Assembly: GCF_003096555.1 (NCBI RefSeq) | Contig: NZ_QEKM01000001.1 | Location: forward strand, 3,844,001-3,908,000 | Direction: 5' to 3' | Length of the DNA stretch: 64,000 nucleotides | Origin: Simplicispira sp. 125 | Lineage (GTDB): Bacteria > Pseudomonadota > Gammaproteobacteria > Burkholderiales > Burkholderiaceae_C | In this document: positions 51,468 to 60,611 of the stretch, piece by piece | Numbering within the stretch: position 1 is the first letter of the stretch | Layout: each line of letters begins with the position of its first letter | Made by a program: the position numbers and the translations under genes | The notes under the pieces: generated by a model | The model's input: the letters and a program-made list of their open reading frames with translations, nothing else | Databases searched by the model: none | Told to the model about the DNA's origin: nothing

Positions 51468-52601
51468 ATGACAGCCATGTCCCTTCCTGCCAGCACTGAT
51501 GCCTGGTACCGCAGCGTCGAGAAAACCAGCCAGACCGACGACGAACGTATCAAGGACATCACTGTGTTGCCTCCTCCCGAGCACCTGATCCGCTTTTTTC
51601 CCATCAGCGGTACGCCGGTGGAAACGCTGATCACCCAGACCCGCAAGGCCATCCACAACATCATCGCGGGCAAAGACGACCGCCTGCTCGTCGTCATCGG
51701 GCCGTGCTCGATACACGACCCTGCCGCCGCGCTGGACTATGCCCGCCGTCTGCAGGTTGCACGCGAGCAGTACAAGGACACGCTGGAGATCGTGATGCGC
51801 GTTTACTTCGAGAAGCCGCGCACCACAGTCGGCTGGAAGGGCCTCATCAACGACCCCTACCTGGACGAGAGCTACCGTATTGACGAGGGCTTGCGCATTG
51901 CGCGCCAGCTGCTCATCGAAATCAATCGCTTGGGCGTGCCCGCAGGCAGCGAATTTTTGGACGTGATCTCGCCCCAGTACATCGGGGATCTGATTTCTTG
52001 GGGCGCTATCGGCGCACGCACCACGGAGAGCCAGGTGCACCGCGAACTGGCCTCGGGCTTGTCGGCGCCCATCGGCTTCAAGAACGGCACCGATGGCAAT
52101 ATCCGCATCGCCACCGACGCCATCCAGTCGGCCAGCCGGGGTCACCACTTCCTGTCGGTGCACAAGAATGGCCAGGTCGCCATCGTCAACACCAAAGGCA
52201 ACAAAGACTGCCACGTGATTTTGCGTGGCGGCAAGGCGCCCAACTACGACGCCGCCAGCGTCGCAGCCGCCTGCAAGGACCTGGAGGCCGCCAAGCTGCC
52301 CGCCACCCTGATGGTGGACTGCAGCCATGCCAACAGCAGCAAGCAGCATGAGAAGCAGCGGGACGTGGCGCGCGACATCGCCGACCAGATCAAGGGTGGA
52401 TCGCGCAGTGTGTTCGGCCTGATGATCGAGAGCCACCTGGTCGCCGGAGCGCAGAAATTCTCGCCCGGAAAGGAGTTGCCCGGTGCGCTGGAATACGGCA
52501 AAAGCATCACCGATGCTTGCCTGGGCTGGGATGATTCCCTGCGCTGCCTGGGCGAGTTGTCGGCGGCTGTGCAGGTACGCAGGGATCTGGCGAAGGCGTA
52601 A
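51468..52601 (+). CDS. aroG: 3-deoxy-7-phosphoheptulonate (DAHP) synthase, class I AroG/AroF type
   Basis: A 377-aa enzyme joining phosphoenolpyruvate and erythrose 4-phosphate, the first step of the shikimate pathway. Active-site segments are VVIGPCSIHDPAAALDYA, RVYFEKPRTTVGWKGLINDP, GARTTESQVHRELASGLS, IGFKNGTDGN, MVDCSHANSSKQHEKQ and MIESHLVAGAQ. The family includes feedback-regulated isozymes; the isozyme class cannot be told here, and the symbol aroG is used loosely. GAGAGAAAG precedes the ATG at 51468. Upstream leader and terminator suggest control by attenuation in response to aromatic amino acids. Confidence 0.93.
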   Translation: MTAMSLPASTDAWYRSVEKTSQTDDERIKDITVLPPPEHLIRFFPISGTPVETLITQTRKAIHNIIAGKDDRLLVVIGPCSIHDPAAALDYARRLQVAREQYKDTLEIVMRVYFEKPRTTVGWKGLINDPYLDESYRIDEGLRIARQLLIEINRLGVPAGSEFLDVISPQYIGDLISWGAIGARTTESQVHRELASGLSAPIGFKNGTDGNIRIATDAIQSASRGHHFLSVHKNGQVAIVNTKGNKDCHVILRGGKAPNYDAASVAAACKDLEAAKLPATLMVDCSHANSSKQHEKQRDVARDIADQIKGGSRSVFGLMIESHLVAGAQKFSPGKELPGALEYGKSITDACLGWDDSLRCLGELSAAVQVRRDLAKA

Positions 52602-52717
52602 TTTCACTTCAGTGCCTGTCGGTGCAGTGTCCGTGGCGGGTCTGAAAATGGAATAAGCTTGCAACTTAGGCCGTGCAGTGTGCGCGGCACTCTCTCCCGA
52701 CAAAGAAAGGCAACCTG

Positions 52718-53029
52718 ATGCACAGCGTAGTGACGGTCTCCCTCGATCCCAGCCAGGAATTCCGCTTCGAGCTTGATGGCGTTGAGCCTATGGCGCACGA
52801 GGATGCGCGGCGTTGGTTGGACGACGAATTCATTCGCATGGAATGCGAGCCCTTGCGCGCCAGCGGCAAGGTGCTGATGGCCGACAAGGTGCTGACCGTG
52901 GCCGCCGCTGCCGGAGCGTCCATGTTGGGCGATCGGGCGTGGATGGCCGACTTTGCCCGTGCCACCAGCGCTGCCTTGGCACGGCCCGTGGTGCGCGTGG
53001 ATGTTCAGTCCATGACTATCAATTATTGA
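52718..53029 (+). CDS. Small conserved-looking protein of unknown function
   Basis: A 103-aa protein beginning MHSVVTVSLDPSQEFRFELD and ending VVRVDVQSMTINY, mixed alpha/beta in appearance. No domain or motif was recognised. AAAGG eight bases upstream supports the ATG at 52718. It lies alone between DAHP synthase and a genomic repeat. Confidence 0.65.
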   Translation: MHSVVTVSLDPSQEFRFELDGVEPMAHEDARRWLDDEFIRMECEPLRASGKVLMADKVLTVAAAAGASMLGDRAWMADFARATSAALARPVVRVDVQSMTINY

Positions 53030-53036
53030 TGAAAAC

Positions 53037-53084
53037 AGGCTGTAGCGCTTGCTGGTAAAGCGCTAGCAGCTATAAAATAAATAG
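53037..53084. repeat. Comamonadaceae-type short palindromic repeat, copy 5
   Basis: TAGCGCTT and AAGCGCTA form a perfect 8-bp stem around a 7-base loop, followed by GCAGCTATAAAATAAATAG. It is the best-preserved copy in the window and sits between two converging genes, where it could serve as a transcription barrier. Confidence 0.75.
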
Positions 53085-53123
53085 TAAAATTGCCGTGCAG
53101 GCAGTTTTACTGTTGCGTTCACC

Positions 53124-54560
53124 CTATTCCCCTGGTGACCCAGCGGCCAGCGCCTTCAGCAGGCGCTCGTGCACGCCGCCAAAGGCGCCGTTGCTCATGC
53201 AGACGATGTGATCGCCAGGCCGTGCCGCCTGCGCGATCTGCTGCACCAGTTCGTCCAGCGTGGCCGCGGTGCGTGCCCGTCCTTGCGGTCCGGTGCCCAT
53301 GGGCGCCAGTGCGGCGGCGGCGTCCCAGTCCAGCCCAGCGGTGTGGCAAAACGCCAGGTTGGCGCTTTCTAGTGCCCAGGGCAGCTGGGACTTCATGGTG
53401 CCCAGCTTCATGGTGTTACTGCGCGGCTCGAAGACCGCCAGGATGCGTGCGTTCGTGCCCACGCTGCGGCGCAGGCCATCGAGCGTGGTGCGCAGGGCGG
53501 TAGGGTGGTGGGCAAAGTCGTCGTACACCGCAATGCCGCGCACCGTGCCGCGCAGTTCCATGCGCCGCCGCACATTCTGGAACCGGGCCAGGGCCGCCGC
53601 GGCCACGGCGGGCGCAACGCCTACGTGGTGCGCCGCTGCGATGGCCGCCAAGGCGTTGAGCTGGTTGTGGGTTCCCGTGAGGTTCCATTCCACACGGGCG
53701 ACGCATGTCCCATGGTGCATGACATCAAAAGCACCAGGTTCGCCCTGGGCGGCAAAATCGCTCACGGCAGCGCCAAAGCTGCGCACGTCGCTCCAGCAGC
53801 CCTGGTGCAGCACGCGCACCAGGCTTTCCTCCAGGCCATTGACGACAACGCAGCCCGACGGCGGCACGGTGCGGACCAAATGGTGGAATTGGCGCTCGAT
53901 GGCAGCCAGATCATCAAAGATGTCGGCGTGATCAAACTCCAGGTTGTTCAGTACGGCCGTGCGTGGACGGTAATGCACGAACTTGCTGCGCTTGTCGAAA
54001 AAGGCCGTATCGTATTCATCGGCCTCGATGACGAACAGCGGCGCGGAGCCCATCGGGCCGGTGCCAGGCACGGGGCGTGTGGCGGCACCCAGGCGCGCGG
54101 AAACACCAAAATCCAGCGGTACGCCGCCCACCAGAAAACCAGGCTCCAGCCCAGCGCATTCCAGAATCCAGGCCAGCATTGAGGTGGTAGTGGTCTTGCC
54201 ATGCGTGCCTGCCACGGCCAACACATGGCGCCCCTGCAAGACATGTTCGGCCAGCCACTGTGGCCCGCTGGTGTAGGGGCTGCCCGTGTCCAGGATGGCT
54301 TCCATCAGGGGAAACTTGGGACTGCCATCGGTCAGGCGGACGCGGCTGACCACGTTGCCCACGACGAACATATCAGGCTGCAGTGCCATCTGGTCGGCGC
54401 CATAGCCCTCGATCAGTTCGATGCCGAGCGCACGCAACTGGTCGCTCATGGGGGGATAGACGCCGGCGTCGCAGCCGGTCACCTTGTGGCCTGCCGCGCG
54501 TGCAAGCGCGGCCAAGCCGCCCATGAAGGTGCCGCAGATGCCCAGAATGTGTATATGCAT
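53124..54560 (-). CDS. mpl: UDP-N-acetylmuramate:L-Ala-gamma-D-Glu-meso-DAP ligase Mpl
   Basis: A 478-aa Mur ligase that recycles murein tripeptide by attaching it to UDP-MurNAc. It has an N-terminal Rossmann loop IHILGICGTFMGGLAALARA, the P-loop VAGTHGKTTTTSML, EADEYDTAFFDKRSKFVHYR and DDFAHHPTALRTTLDGLR. The length agrees with the family (about 450-480). It is divergent from the following gene and flanked by two repeats. Confidence 0.95.
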   Translation of the reverse strand: MHIHILGICGTFMGGLAALARAAGHKVTGCDAGVYPPMSDQLRALGIELIEGYGADQMALQPDMFVVGNVVSRVRLTDGSPKFPLMEAILDTGSPYTSGPQWLAEHVLQGRHVLAVAGTHGKTTTTSMLAWILECAGLEPGFLVGGVPLDFGVSARLGAATRPVPGTGPMGSAPLFVIEADEYDTAFFDKRSKFVHYRPRTAVLNNLEFDHADIFDDLAAIERQFHHLVRTVPPSGCVVVNGLEESLVRVLHQGCWSDVRSFGAAVSDFAAQGEPGAFDVMHHGTCVARVEWNLTGTHNQLNALAAIAAAHHVGVAPAVAAAALARFQNVRRRMELRGTVRGIAVYDDFAHHPTALRTTLDGLRRSVGTNARILAVFEPRSNTMKLGTMKSQLPWALESANLAFCHTAGLDWDAAAALAPMGTGPQGRARTAATLDELVQQIAQAARPGDHIVCMSNGAFGGVHERLLKALAAGSPGE

Positions 54561-54588
54561 GGGTGCCGATTCTAAAGCGATGGCAAAA

Positions 54589-54632
54589 ACGGGCTGTAGG
54601 GCTTATTCAGCAAGCGTAGCCAGCTATTAAAA
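54589..54632. repeat. Comamonadaceae-type short palindromic repeat, copy 6
   Basis: A degenerate copy: GGGCTGTAGGGCTTATTCAG, then CAAGCG, AGCCAGCTATTAAAAG. It lies in the divergent gap between mpl and the next gene and has lost part of the GCGC stem. Confidence 0.6.
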
Positions 54633-54758
54633 GCAGAGCTTTCCGTTGGGTAGTAGCCTGATGGGGCAAGGCCAAGGGCCTGCAATGCACAGGGGTGCTG
54701 GGTGTTTGCGAAGGGCGCGGGGTGGGTTCCGGTCACAATGCGATCAGAGATCCGCTCC

Positions 54759-55352
54759 ATGTTATCAACCCTTTCCATTGAAATTTCCCAAGCTGCTGCC
54801 CGCCTGGTGGTGGAAGAAGGACTGGAATACGGCCCCGCCAAGCGCAGCGCCGTCAAGCAGCTCGCGCTGCCTTCGCGCACACCGCTGCCCACTAACGAGC
54901 AGGTCGAAGACGCTGTGCGGGAGCATATCGCGCTGTTTTGTGCGGAGTCGCAGCCAGCCGAATTGCGCGCTCTGCGGCGCCTGGCATTGTTATGGATGGA
55001 GCGTATGGCGGCTTTTCGCCCGCATCTGGGGGGGGCTGTGTGGCATGGTACGGCGACGCAAATGTCCGATATTTACCTGCAATTGTTTTGCGATGATTCA
55101 AAATCAGCAGAAATAGCGTTGATTGACCATGGTGTGAACTATGAACCCAGCACCGTGCCGGGCCTGCATGGCAAACCTGTTGAAGCCCTGAGTGTGGGAA
55201 GTTTGTCCCGCGAGCTGGAGATTGTGGTGGGTGTACACCTTTTGATCTACGACCTGGATGATTTGCGCGGTGCCTTGCGGCCCGATGCCCGGGGGCGCTC
55301 GCCCCGTGGGGATACGGCTGCCGTGCGCCTGCTTTTGGAGCTTGATCAGTGA
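54759..55352 (+). CDS. Conserved protein of unknown function linked to mpl and redoxin genes
   Basis: A 197-aa protein. Segments such as AARLVVEEGLEYGPAKRSAV, ALRRLALLWMERMAAFRPHL with GGAVWHGTATQMSDIYLQLF, and VGVHLLIYDLDDLRGALRPD look well structured. I recall similar proteins next to mpl in related genomes, but no function. The ATG at 54759 gives the N terminus that best fits those; an ATG at 54738 would add seven residues. Its stop overlaps the following start (GTGA), so it is translationally coupled to the redoxin. Confidence 0.75.
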   Translation: MLSTLSIEISQAAARLVVEEGLEYGPAKRSAVKQLALPSRTPLPTNEQVEDAVREHIALFCAESQPAELRALRRLALLWMERMAAFRPHLGGAVWHGTATQMSDIYLQLFCDDSKSAEIALIDHGVNYEPSTVPGLHGKPVEALSVGSLSRELEIVVGVHLLIYDLDDLRGALRPDARGRSPRGDTAAVRLLLELDQ

Positions 55353-55945
55353 CGAATCCTCTTCCCGTGCCGCCGGGCGCTGATGCGCCTGAAATGTCGA
55401 AAGCCCCTGCGGGCGCTGTTTCCAGGCGCCGCCATCTGTGGCTGTATGCCGGGGTCGCTGCCGCAGCGGCGGCCGCAGGCGGGGGGTGGTCGTGGTGGCG
55501 AAACCAGTCCTTTGCAGAAGCTTCGGATGCCAGTCAGGCTTTCTGGGACTTGTCTTTTGAGACGCCGGCGGGTCAACCTCTGGCTGCGGCGGCATTCAAG
55601 GGTAAGCCTTTGCTGCTCAATTTTTGGGCCACCTGGTGTCCTCCTTGTATCGCCGAGTTGCCTCTGTTGAACGGGTTTTACCGCGAAAATGCGGCCAAAG
55701 GCTGGCAAGTGATGGGTGTTGCCGTCGATCAACCATCGGCGGTGCGGGGTTTTCTGGAGCGCACGCCACTGGATTTTCCGATTGCCATGGCGGGCCTGGG
55801 CGGAACCGATTTGTCGCGGTCGCTGGGAAATCTGGGGGGCGGCTTGCCTTTCACTGTGTTGTTCGCGGCCGATGGGCGTATTCTTCACCGTAAGATCGGA
55901 CAGGTAACACCGGAGAATTTGCGCCAGTGGTCCCGGCTGATATGA
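55349..55945 (+). CDS. TlpA-like membrane-anchored thiol-disulfide oxidoreductase
   Basis: A 198-aa thioredoxin-fold protein. One membrane helix (about residues 29-46) anchors it with the redox domain in the periplasm. The active site is NFWATWCPPC, the cis-Pro loop GGGLPFTVLF, and the substrate-side strand GWQVMGVAVDQ. It probably reduces or isomerises periplasmic disulfides, for example in cytochrome c maturation. It begins with GTG at 55349, overlapping the upstream stop. Confidence 0.9.
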   Translation: MTNPLPVPPGADAPEMSKAPAGAVSRRRHLWLYAGVAAAAAAAGGGWSWWRNQSFAEASDASQAFWDLSFETPAGQPLAAAAFKGKPLLLNFWATWCPPCIAELPLLNGFYRENAAKGWQVMGVAVDQPSAVRGFLERTPLDFPIAMAGLGGTDLSRSLGNLGGGLPFTVLFAADGRILHRKIGQVTPENLRQWSRLI

Positions 55946-56081
55946 GGCGTTTCAGTCGGAACCATAGATTTTTGACCCGGACCGTTGCGGTCAATTGATG
56001 GAAATTGCTGGGGAAAGGATAAAAAAGGGTGAAATTGGAGTAAATTCGCGCCCTGTTCAGTTTTTAGCTGTTGGAGCTCTC

Positions 56082-56528
56082 ATGGATTTGCGAAAACTCA
56101 AGACCCTCATCGACCTGGTGTCCGAGTCGAATGTGTCTGAACTCGAAATCACCGAAGCCGAGGGCAAGGTCCGCATTGTCAAGAGCGGCGGAACCGTGGT
56201 GCAGCAGTATGCACCAGCGCCCATGGCTCCCGCGCCGGCCCAGCCTGCGGGCGTAGCCCCGGTTGCCGAGCTGCCGGCGCCCGTTGAGCCCGCGGGCCAT
56301 GTGGTGAAGTCGCCCATGGTGGGGACTTTCTACCGCGCCTCCAGTCCTGGCGCCAAGGCCTTTGTCGATGTGGGCAGCCAAGTCAAGGAAGGCGAGACCA
56401 TCTGCATTATCGAGGCCATGAAGATTCTCAACGAGATTGAGGCCGACAAGTCCGGCACCGTCACACGCATCCTGGGTGAAAACGGCCAGGCCGTGGAATA
56501 CGGCCAGCCCTTGTTCGTGATCGAGTGA
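56082..56528 (+). CDS. accB: Biotin carboxyl carrier protein of acetyl-CoA carboxylase
   Basis: A 148-aa BCCP. The N-terminal part [20 protein letters not shown] is typical, followed by an Ala/Pro-rich linker (about 48-75) and the biotinyl domain with [17 protein letters not shown], where Lys114 is biotinylated. It carries CO2 from AccC to the carboxyltransferase for fatty-acid synthesis. GGAG at 56072-56075 supports the ATG at 56082. accC follows after a repeat-bearing gap of 174 bp. Confidence 0.97.
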   Translation: MDLRKLKTLIDLVSESNVSELEITEAEGKVRIVKSGGTVVQQYAPAPMAPAPAQPAGVAPVAELPAPVEPAGHVVKSPMVGTFYRASSPGAKAFVDVGSQVKEGETICIIEAMKILNEIEADKSGTVTRILGENGQAVEYGQPLFVIE

Positions 56529-56539
56529 GAGAGAACAAC

Positions 56540-56640
56540 CCCTTGAGCGGCTTCGCCGCTTCCCCCTTCCCTCGCAGGGCTGCGCACTGCGGGAAGGTGG
56601 ACACCGCCAGCGCGGCGGGGCGGCCCTTGCGCGGCGGATG
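56540..56640. repeat. GC-rich palindromic repeat element (second family), copy 2
   Basis: It starts CCCCTTGAGCGGCTTCGCCG, with a GCGGC-TTC-GCCGC stem, and continues with CCCTTCCCTCGCAGGG and CACCGCCAGCGCGGCGG. The layout parallels the element at 38700-38815. Located between accB and accC, it may modulate the ratio of the two proteins. Confidence 0.6.
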
Positions 56641-56702
56641 CTGGCGCTGGCCGCGTCAGTTTCAAGCGCTGCACGCATCGTGTCTCATTGTGGGCAAACA
56701 AC

Positions 56703-58052
56703 ATGTTTAAAAAGATCCTGGTCGCCAATCGCGGCGAAATCGCCCTTCGAATCCAGCGCGCCTGCCATGAACTTGGCATCAAGGCCGTGATGGTGTATTC
56801 CGAGGCCGACCGCGACGCCAAATACGTCAAGCTGGCCGAAGAGGCTGTGTGCATCGGCCCTGCGCCGTCCCCGCTGAGTTATCTGAACATGCCGGCCATC
56901 ATCTCGGCGGCCGAGGTGACGGATGCCGAGGCGATCCACCCGGGCTACGGTTTTCTCAGTGAAAACGCCGATTTTGCCGAGCGCGTGGAAAAGAGTGGTT
57001 TCCAGTTTATTGGCCCTACGCCCGAAAACATCCGCACCATGGGCGACAAGGTGTCTGCCAAGCAGGCCATGATCAAGGCGGGCGTGCCCTGCGTGCCCGG
57101 TTCTGACGGTGAACTGCCGGACGATCCGGTGCAGATCCGCCGTATTGCCAAAGCAGTGGGCTACCCGGTCATCATCAAGGCCGCGGGCGGTGGTGGTGGG
57201 CGCGGCATGCGCGTGGTGCATACCGAGGCCGCGCTGGTCAATGCGGTGCAGATGACCAAAGCCGAAGCGGGTGCCGCGTTTGGCAATCCTGCGGTGTACA
57301 TGGAAAAATTCCTGCAAAACCCGCGCCACATCGAGATTCAGATCCTGGCCGACAAACACCGCAACGCGGTGTATCTGGGCGAGCGCGACTGCTCCATGCA
57401 GCGCCGTCACCAGAAGGTGATTGAGGAAGCGCCGGCGCCGGGTATTCCGCGTCGGCTCATTGACCGTATCGGTGACCGCTGCGTGGCAGCTTGCAAAAAA
57501 ATCGGCTATCGGGGCGCGGGTACGTTCGAGTTTTTGTACGAAAACGGCGAGTTCTATTTCATTGAAATGAACACGCGCGTACAAGTGGAGCACCCGGTTA
57601 CCGAATGGATTACGGGTGTGGATATCGTGCGCACGCAGATCATGGTGGCGGCGGGCGAGAAACTGCCTTTCACGCAGCGCCAGATCCAGATCCGCGGTCA
57701 CGCCATTGAGTGCCGCATCAATGCCGAAGACCCCTACAAGTTCATTCCTTCGCCAGGGCGCATTACGAAATGGCACGCGCCCGGTGGGCCTGGGGTGCGG
57801 GTGGACTCGCACATTTACACGAATTACTTTGTGCCGCCCAACTACGATTCGATGATTGGCAAGATCATTGTCCATGGCGACACGCGCGAGCAGGCCTTGG
57901 CGCGCATGCGCACGGCTTTGTCCGAAACAGTGATCGAAGGCATCAATACCAATGTGCCGTTGCACCGTGAACTCATGGTGGACGCCAAGTTCATGGACGG
58001 CGGCACCAATATTCACTATCTTGAAGAGTGGCTGTCCCAGCGCCAGCGCTGA
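56703..58052 (+). CDS. accC: Biotin carboxylase of acetyl-CoA carboxylase
   Basis: A 449-aa ATP-grasp enzyme carboxylating the biotin of AccB, equal in length to the E. coli protein. Motifs: [70 protein letters not shown] and [18 protein letters not shown] with [15 protein letters not shown]. The ATG at 56703 is chosen over an in-frame GTG at 56688 by family length. Confidence 0.98.
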   Translation: MFKKILVANRGEIALRIQRACHELGIKAVMVYSEADRDAKYVKLAEEAVCIGPAPSPLSYLNMPAIISAAEVTDAEAIHPGYGFLSENADFAERVEKSGFQFIGPTPENIRTMGDKVSAKQAMIKAGVPCVPGSDGELPDDPVQIRRIAKAVGYPVIIKAAGGGGGRGMRVVHTEAALVNAVQMTKAEAGAAFGNPAVYMEKFLQNPRHIEIQILADKHRNAVYLGERDCSMQRRHQKVIEEAPAPGIPRRLIDRIGDRCVAACKKIGYRGAGTFEFLYENGEFYFIEMNTRVQVEHPVTEWITGVDIVRTQIMVAAGEKLPFTQRQIQIRGHAIECRINAEDPYKFIPSPGRITKWHAPGGPGVRVDSHIYTNYFVPPNYDSMIGKIIVHGDTREQALARMRTALSETVIEGINTNVPLHRELMVDAKFMDGGTNIHYLEEWLSQRQR

Positions 58053-58076
58053 GGCCGTCAGTTTCTGAACAACCTG

Positions 58077-58100
58077 AAGGGCGCGCATACCGCGCCCTTT
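58077..58100 (+). terminator. Hairpin between accC and prmA
   Basis: AAGGGCGCG at 58077-58085 pairs perfectly with CGCGCCCTT at 58091-58099 around a 5-base loop, followed by only three T residues (58098-58100) and TGTCC-type sequence. It can act as a partial terminator or RNA-processing signal before prmA. Confidence 0.6.
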
Positions 58101-58123
58101 GTCCGTATGGGAGGCGCGAAGCC

Positions 58124-59011
58124 ATGTTTGAACTCAGCCTGATGTGTCCGCAAGACCGGGTCGAAGTCCTGAGCGAAGCGCTGGATGCGCTGGATGCGCT
58201 CAGTGTTTCGGTCGAAGATGCCGATGCGCAGACCGATGCCGAGCAGGCCTTGTTCGGCGAGCCTGGCATGCCTCCACCGAGCGAAGGCTGGCAGCGCAGC
58301 CGTGTGGTCGCGCTGTTTGCGACCGAAGCCGGTGCGCAGGACGCGCAGCGTTTGCTGGAGGCGCAGGATTTTTTTGCTGGTTGCGAAGCCTGCCAGGTGA
58401 CGGCTTTGGCCGACCAGGATTGGGTGCGGTTGACCCAATCGCAATTCACGCCCGTCGAGATCACTGCAGATTTCTGGATCGTGCCGACTTGGCATGAGCC
58501 GCCAGAGCAGGCACGTCGCATCATCCGCCTCGATCCTGGGTTGGCTTTTGGCACGGGCACGCATCCCACCACGCGCATGTGCCTGCGCTGGATCGCCCAC
58601 CACGGAGCCGCAGGTGCGCTGGGGCGCGTGCTGGACTATGGCTGTGGCTCGGGCATCCTGGCCATCGGGGCGGCCAAGTTTGGCGCCACCGACATTGATG
58701 CGGTGGATATTGATCCGGCCGCAGTGGAATCTGCCGCACTCAATGCCCAGGCCAATGGTGTGCAGATGCGCGCCGGACTTCCAGACAAAGCGCAGGGTCA
58801 CTACCAGACCGTGCTGGCCAACATTCTGGCGACACCCCTGCGTGTGCTGGCTCCTCTCTTGTGCAGCCATGTGGCGCAAGGAGGGCATTTGGTGCTGGCT
58901 GGAATTCTGGAGCGCCAGGCGCAAGAGCTGCAGGAGGCCTATGCGCCCTGGCTGTCCCTCGCGGTGGCAGACTGTGAAGATGGCTGGATTCTTATGACCG
59001 CGTCGCGCTAG
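58124..59011 (+). CDS. prmA: Ribosomal protein L11 methyltransferase PrmA
   Basis: A 295-aa SAM-dependent methyltransferase that trimethylates L11. It has an N-terminal substrate-recognition domain, LDPGLAFGTGTHPTTRMCLR, the SAM loop LDYGCGSGILAIGAAKFGA and VLANILATPLRVLAPLL (NPP-like site NIL). GGGAGG at 58109-58114 precedes the ATG at 58124. It follows accC in the order common in beta-proteobacteria. Confidence 0.95.
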   Translation: MFELSLMCPQDRVEVLSEALDALDALSVSVEDADAQTDAEQALFGEPGMPPPSEGWQRSRVVALFATEAGAQDAQRLLEAQDFFAGCEACQVTALADQDWVRLTQSQFTPVEITADFWIVPTWHEPPEQARRIIRLDPGLAFGTGTHPTTRMCLRWIAHHGAAGALGRVLDYGCGSGILAIGAAKFGATDIDAVDIDPAAVESAALNAQANGVQMRAGLPDKAQGHYQTVLANILATPLRVLAPLLCSHVAQGGHLVLAGILERQAQELQEAYAPWLSLAVADCEDGWILMTASR

Positions 59012-59049
59012 CGCGAGCGCGGCGTGGTCCACTCTACAATCCACAGCGC

Positions 59050-60582
59050 ATGAGCCAGATCACCCGCTGCCCGTCTTGCGCGACGATGTTCAAGGTCGTT
59101 GCCGATCAGTTGCGCATCTCTGACGGGTGGGTGCGTTGCGGGCATTGCAAGCAGGTTTTTGACGCCGCTGCGTATCTGCAAGCACAGCCCCCCGCGGCAC
59201 TTATGCCGGATCTCGCGCTGGACAAGCTGCGCGCACCGCCACAACCGGTGCGACGCGCCGAGAGCGCTGCAAAAACATGGGGCCCCACTGCGGCGCCGCC
59301 TGAAAGAAGCAGCCGGGCGCAGGCCTTACCTGCCCAGTTTTCTGCGCCTCTGGCGTCCGAACGGACGCAGGCGCAGGTTGATACGTCTGCTGTTTTAAAG
59401 GTGCCGGAGCCCGGTGTGCCGCCGTTTCTTGCCTTGGAGCCTTTGCCAGGGCAGGCTGGGACCGATATTTTTGGCCGGGCGCGCACAACCGTTGTACCTG
59501 AGCCGTTCACTCTGCCGCCAGAACGTGTTGCACCATCGCCATCGGCGTCCCCGGCATTGGCTGAAACCAAGTCTGCTGCGATGGATTGGCCCGCCATTGA
59601 TTTTGAGCCTGCGGCGTCGTCTGAGGAAGAACCACCGGGCTATGAACTGCCCACGCCTGAGTGGCAAGAGACCGAATTTGGGATGGAGCCCGATGCGGAT
59701 TGGCCGAAAGCGTTGCCTCCCGAGCCTGCAGTGGCGTCGTTGGCGCAGACACCAGAGCCAGAGCCACCACCGATTGAGCGGGCATTGCGCGATGCTCTTC
59801 ATGATGTGCTCCTGCAGCGCGAGGCACTGCAGGCGGCAAAGGCATCGGTGGATGGGCCGGTGTCGCCTGCTGCGGCGGTGACCTCGATTTCCAAGGAGCC
59901 GGCACCCTTGCTGCCTGATATCCCGAGGAGTCTGGCATCAGAGGAGGGGGGTGCGGCAGTCGAAGAAGCAGACCACCTTGATCTGCCGGTGGAGGAGGAT
60001 CCACTGCGCCAGGCCATGCCTGCGGACATGCAGGATATAGCGGAGCCGGGAGACAACGCATCTGCTGGAGAGCTTTCTTTTATGCGGGCGGCCCGGCGCA
60101 AGGCGTTCTGGCGTAAACCGCTGGTGCGTATGGGGTTGGCCTTGCTGAGTGTGTGTCTGCTTTGCGCGCTGCTGCTCCAGGTCGCCGTGCACGAGCGCCA
60201 TTTCATCGCGGCATCCTGGCCGCAGGCCAAGGCTTCGCTGGATGCCTTGTGCCGCCCGCTGCAATGCTCTGTGGGGCATTACCGCCAGATTGCAGCGGTG
60301 GACGTGGATGGATCGTCCTTCCACAAAGTGCGCGGCGATGAATACCAGTTTTCCCTGACCTTGAAGAGCCGCGCACGTATGCCGGTAGAAACGCCAGCCA
60401 TCGAACTGACGCTGACTGATACGCAGAATCAGCCGATTGTGCGTCGTGTCTTGCCGCCCTCAGAGCTTTCCGCGCCCGCTGAACTGGCGGCGCAAGGAGA
60501 GTGGAGTGCGACCACGGCGATTCTTCTGGCATCGGGCGGTGTCCGCATCACGGGTTACCGGGTGCTGGCTTTTTATCCCTGA
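59050..60582 (+). CDS. Zinc-ribbon, DUF3426 membrane protein
   Basis: A 510-aa protein. The N-terminal MJ0042-type zinc ribbon has CPSCATMF and CGHCKQVFD (two CxxC pairs). A long low-complexity stretch rich in Pro, Glu and Ala (about 55-330) follows. After one membrane helix (about 355-380, LVRMGLALLSVCLLCALLLQ) comes a periplasmic DUF3426 domain ending GGVRITGYRVLAFYP. The function is unknown; the family is usually found after prmA. It may signal across the membrane. Confidence 0.85.
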   Translation: MSQITRCPSCATMFKVVADQLRISDGWVRCGHCKQVFDAAAYLQAQPPAALMPDLALDKLRAPPQPVRRAESAAKTWGPTAAPPERSSRAQALPAQFSAPLASERTQAQVDTSAVLKVPEPGVPPFLALEPLPGQAGTDIFGRARTTVVPEPFTLPPERVAPSPSASPALAETKSAAMDWPAIDFEPAASSEEEPPGYELPTPEWQETEFGMEPDADWPKALPPEPAVASLAQTPEPEPPPIERALRDALHDVLLQREALQAAKASVDGPVSPAAAVTSISKEPAPLLPDIPRSLASEEGGAAVEEADHLDLPVEEDPLRQAMPADMQDIAEPGDNASAGELSFMRAARRKAFWRKPLVRMGLALLSVCLLCALLLQVAVHERHFIAASWPQAKASLDALCRPLQCSVGHYRQIAAVDVDGSSFHKVRGDEYQFSLTLKSRARMPVETPAIELTLTDTQNQPIVRRVLPPSELSAPAELAAQGEWSATTAILLASGGVRITGYRVLAFYP

Positions 60583-60611
60583 ACGGCCTTGCGCCCAAAC
60601 GATTGATTGAT

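Noticed and set aside
55080-55125. AATAGC-like sequence resembling another copy of the short repeat inside the unknown gene at 54759
   Set aside because: Only a few bases agree and the GCGC stem is absent; the encoded residues look like normal protein sequence.
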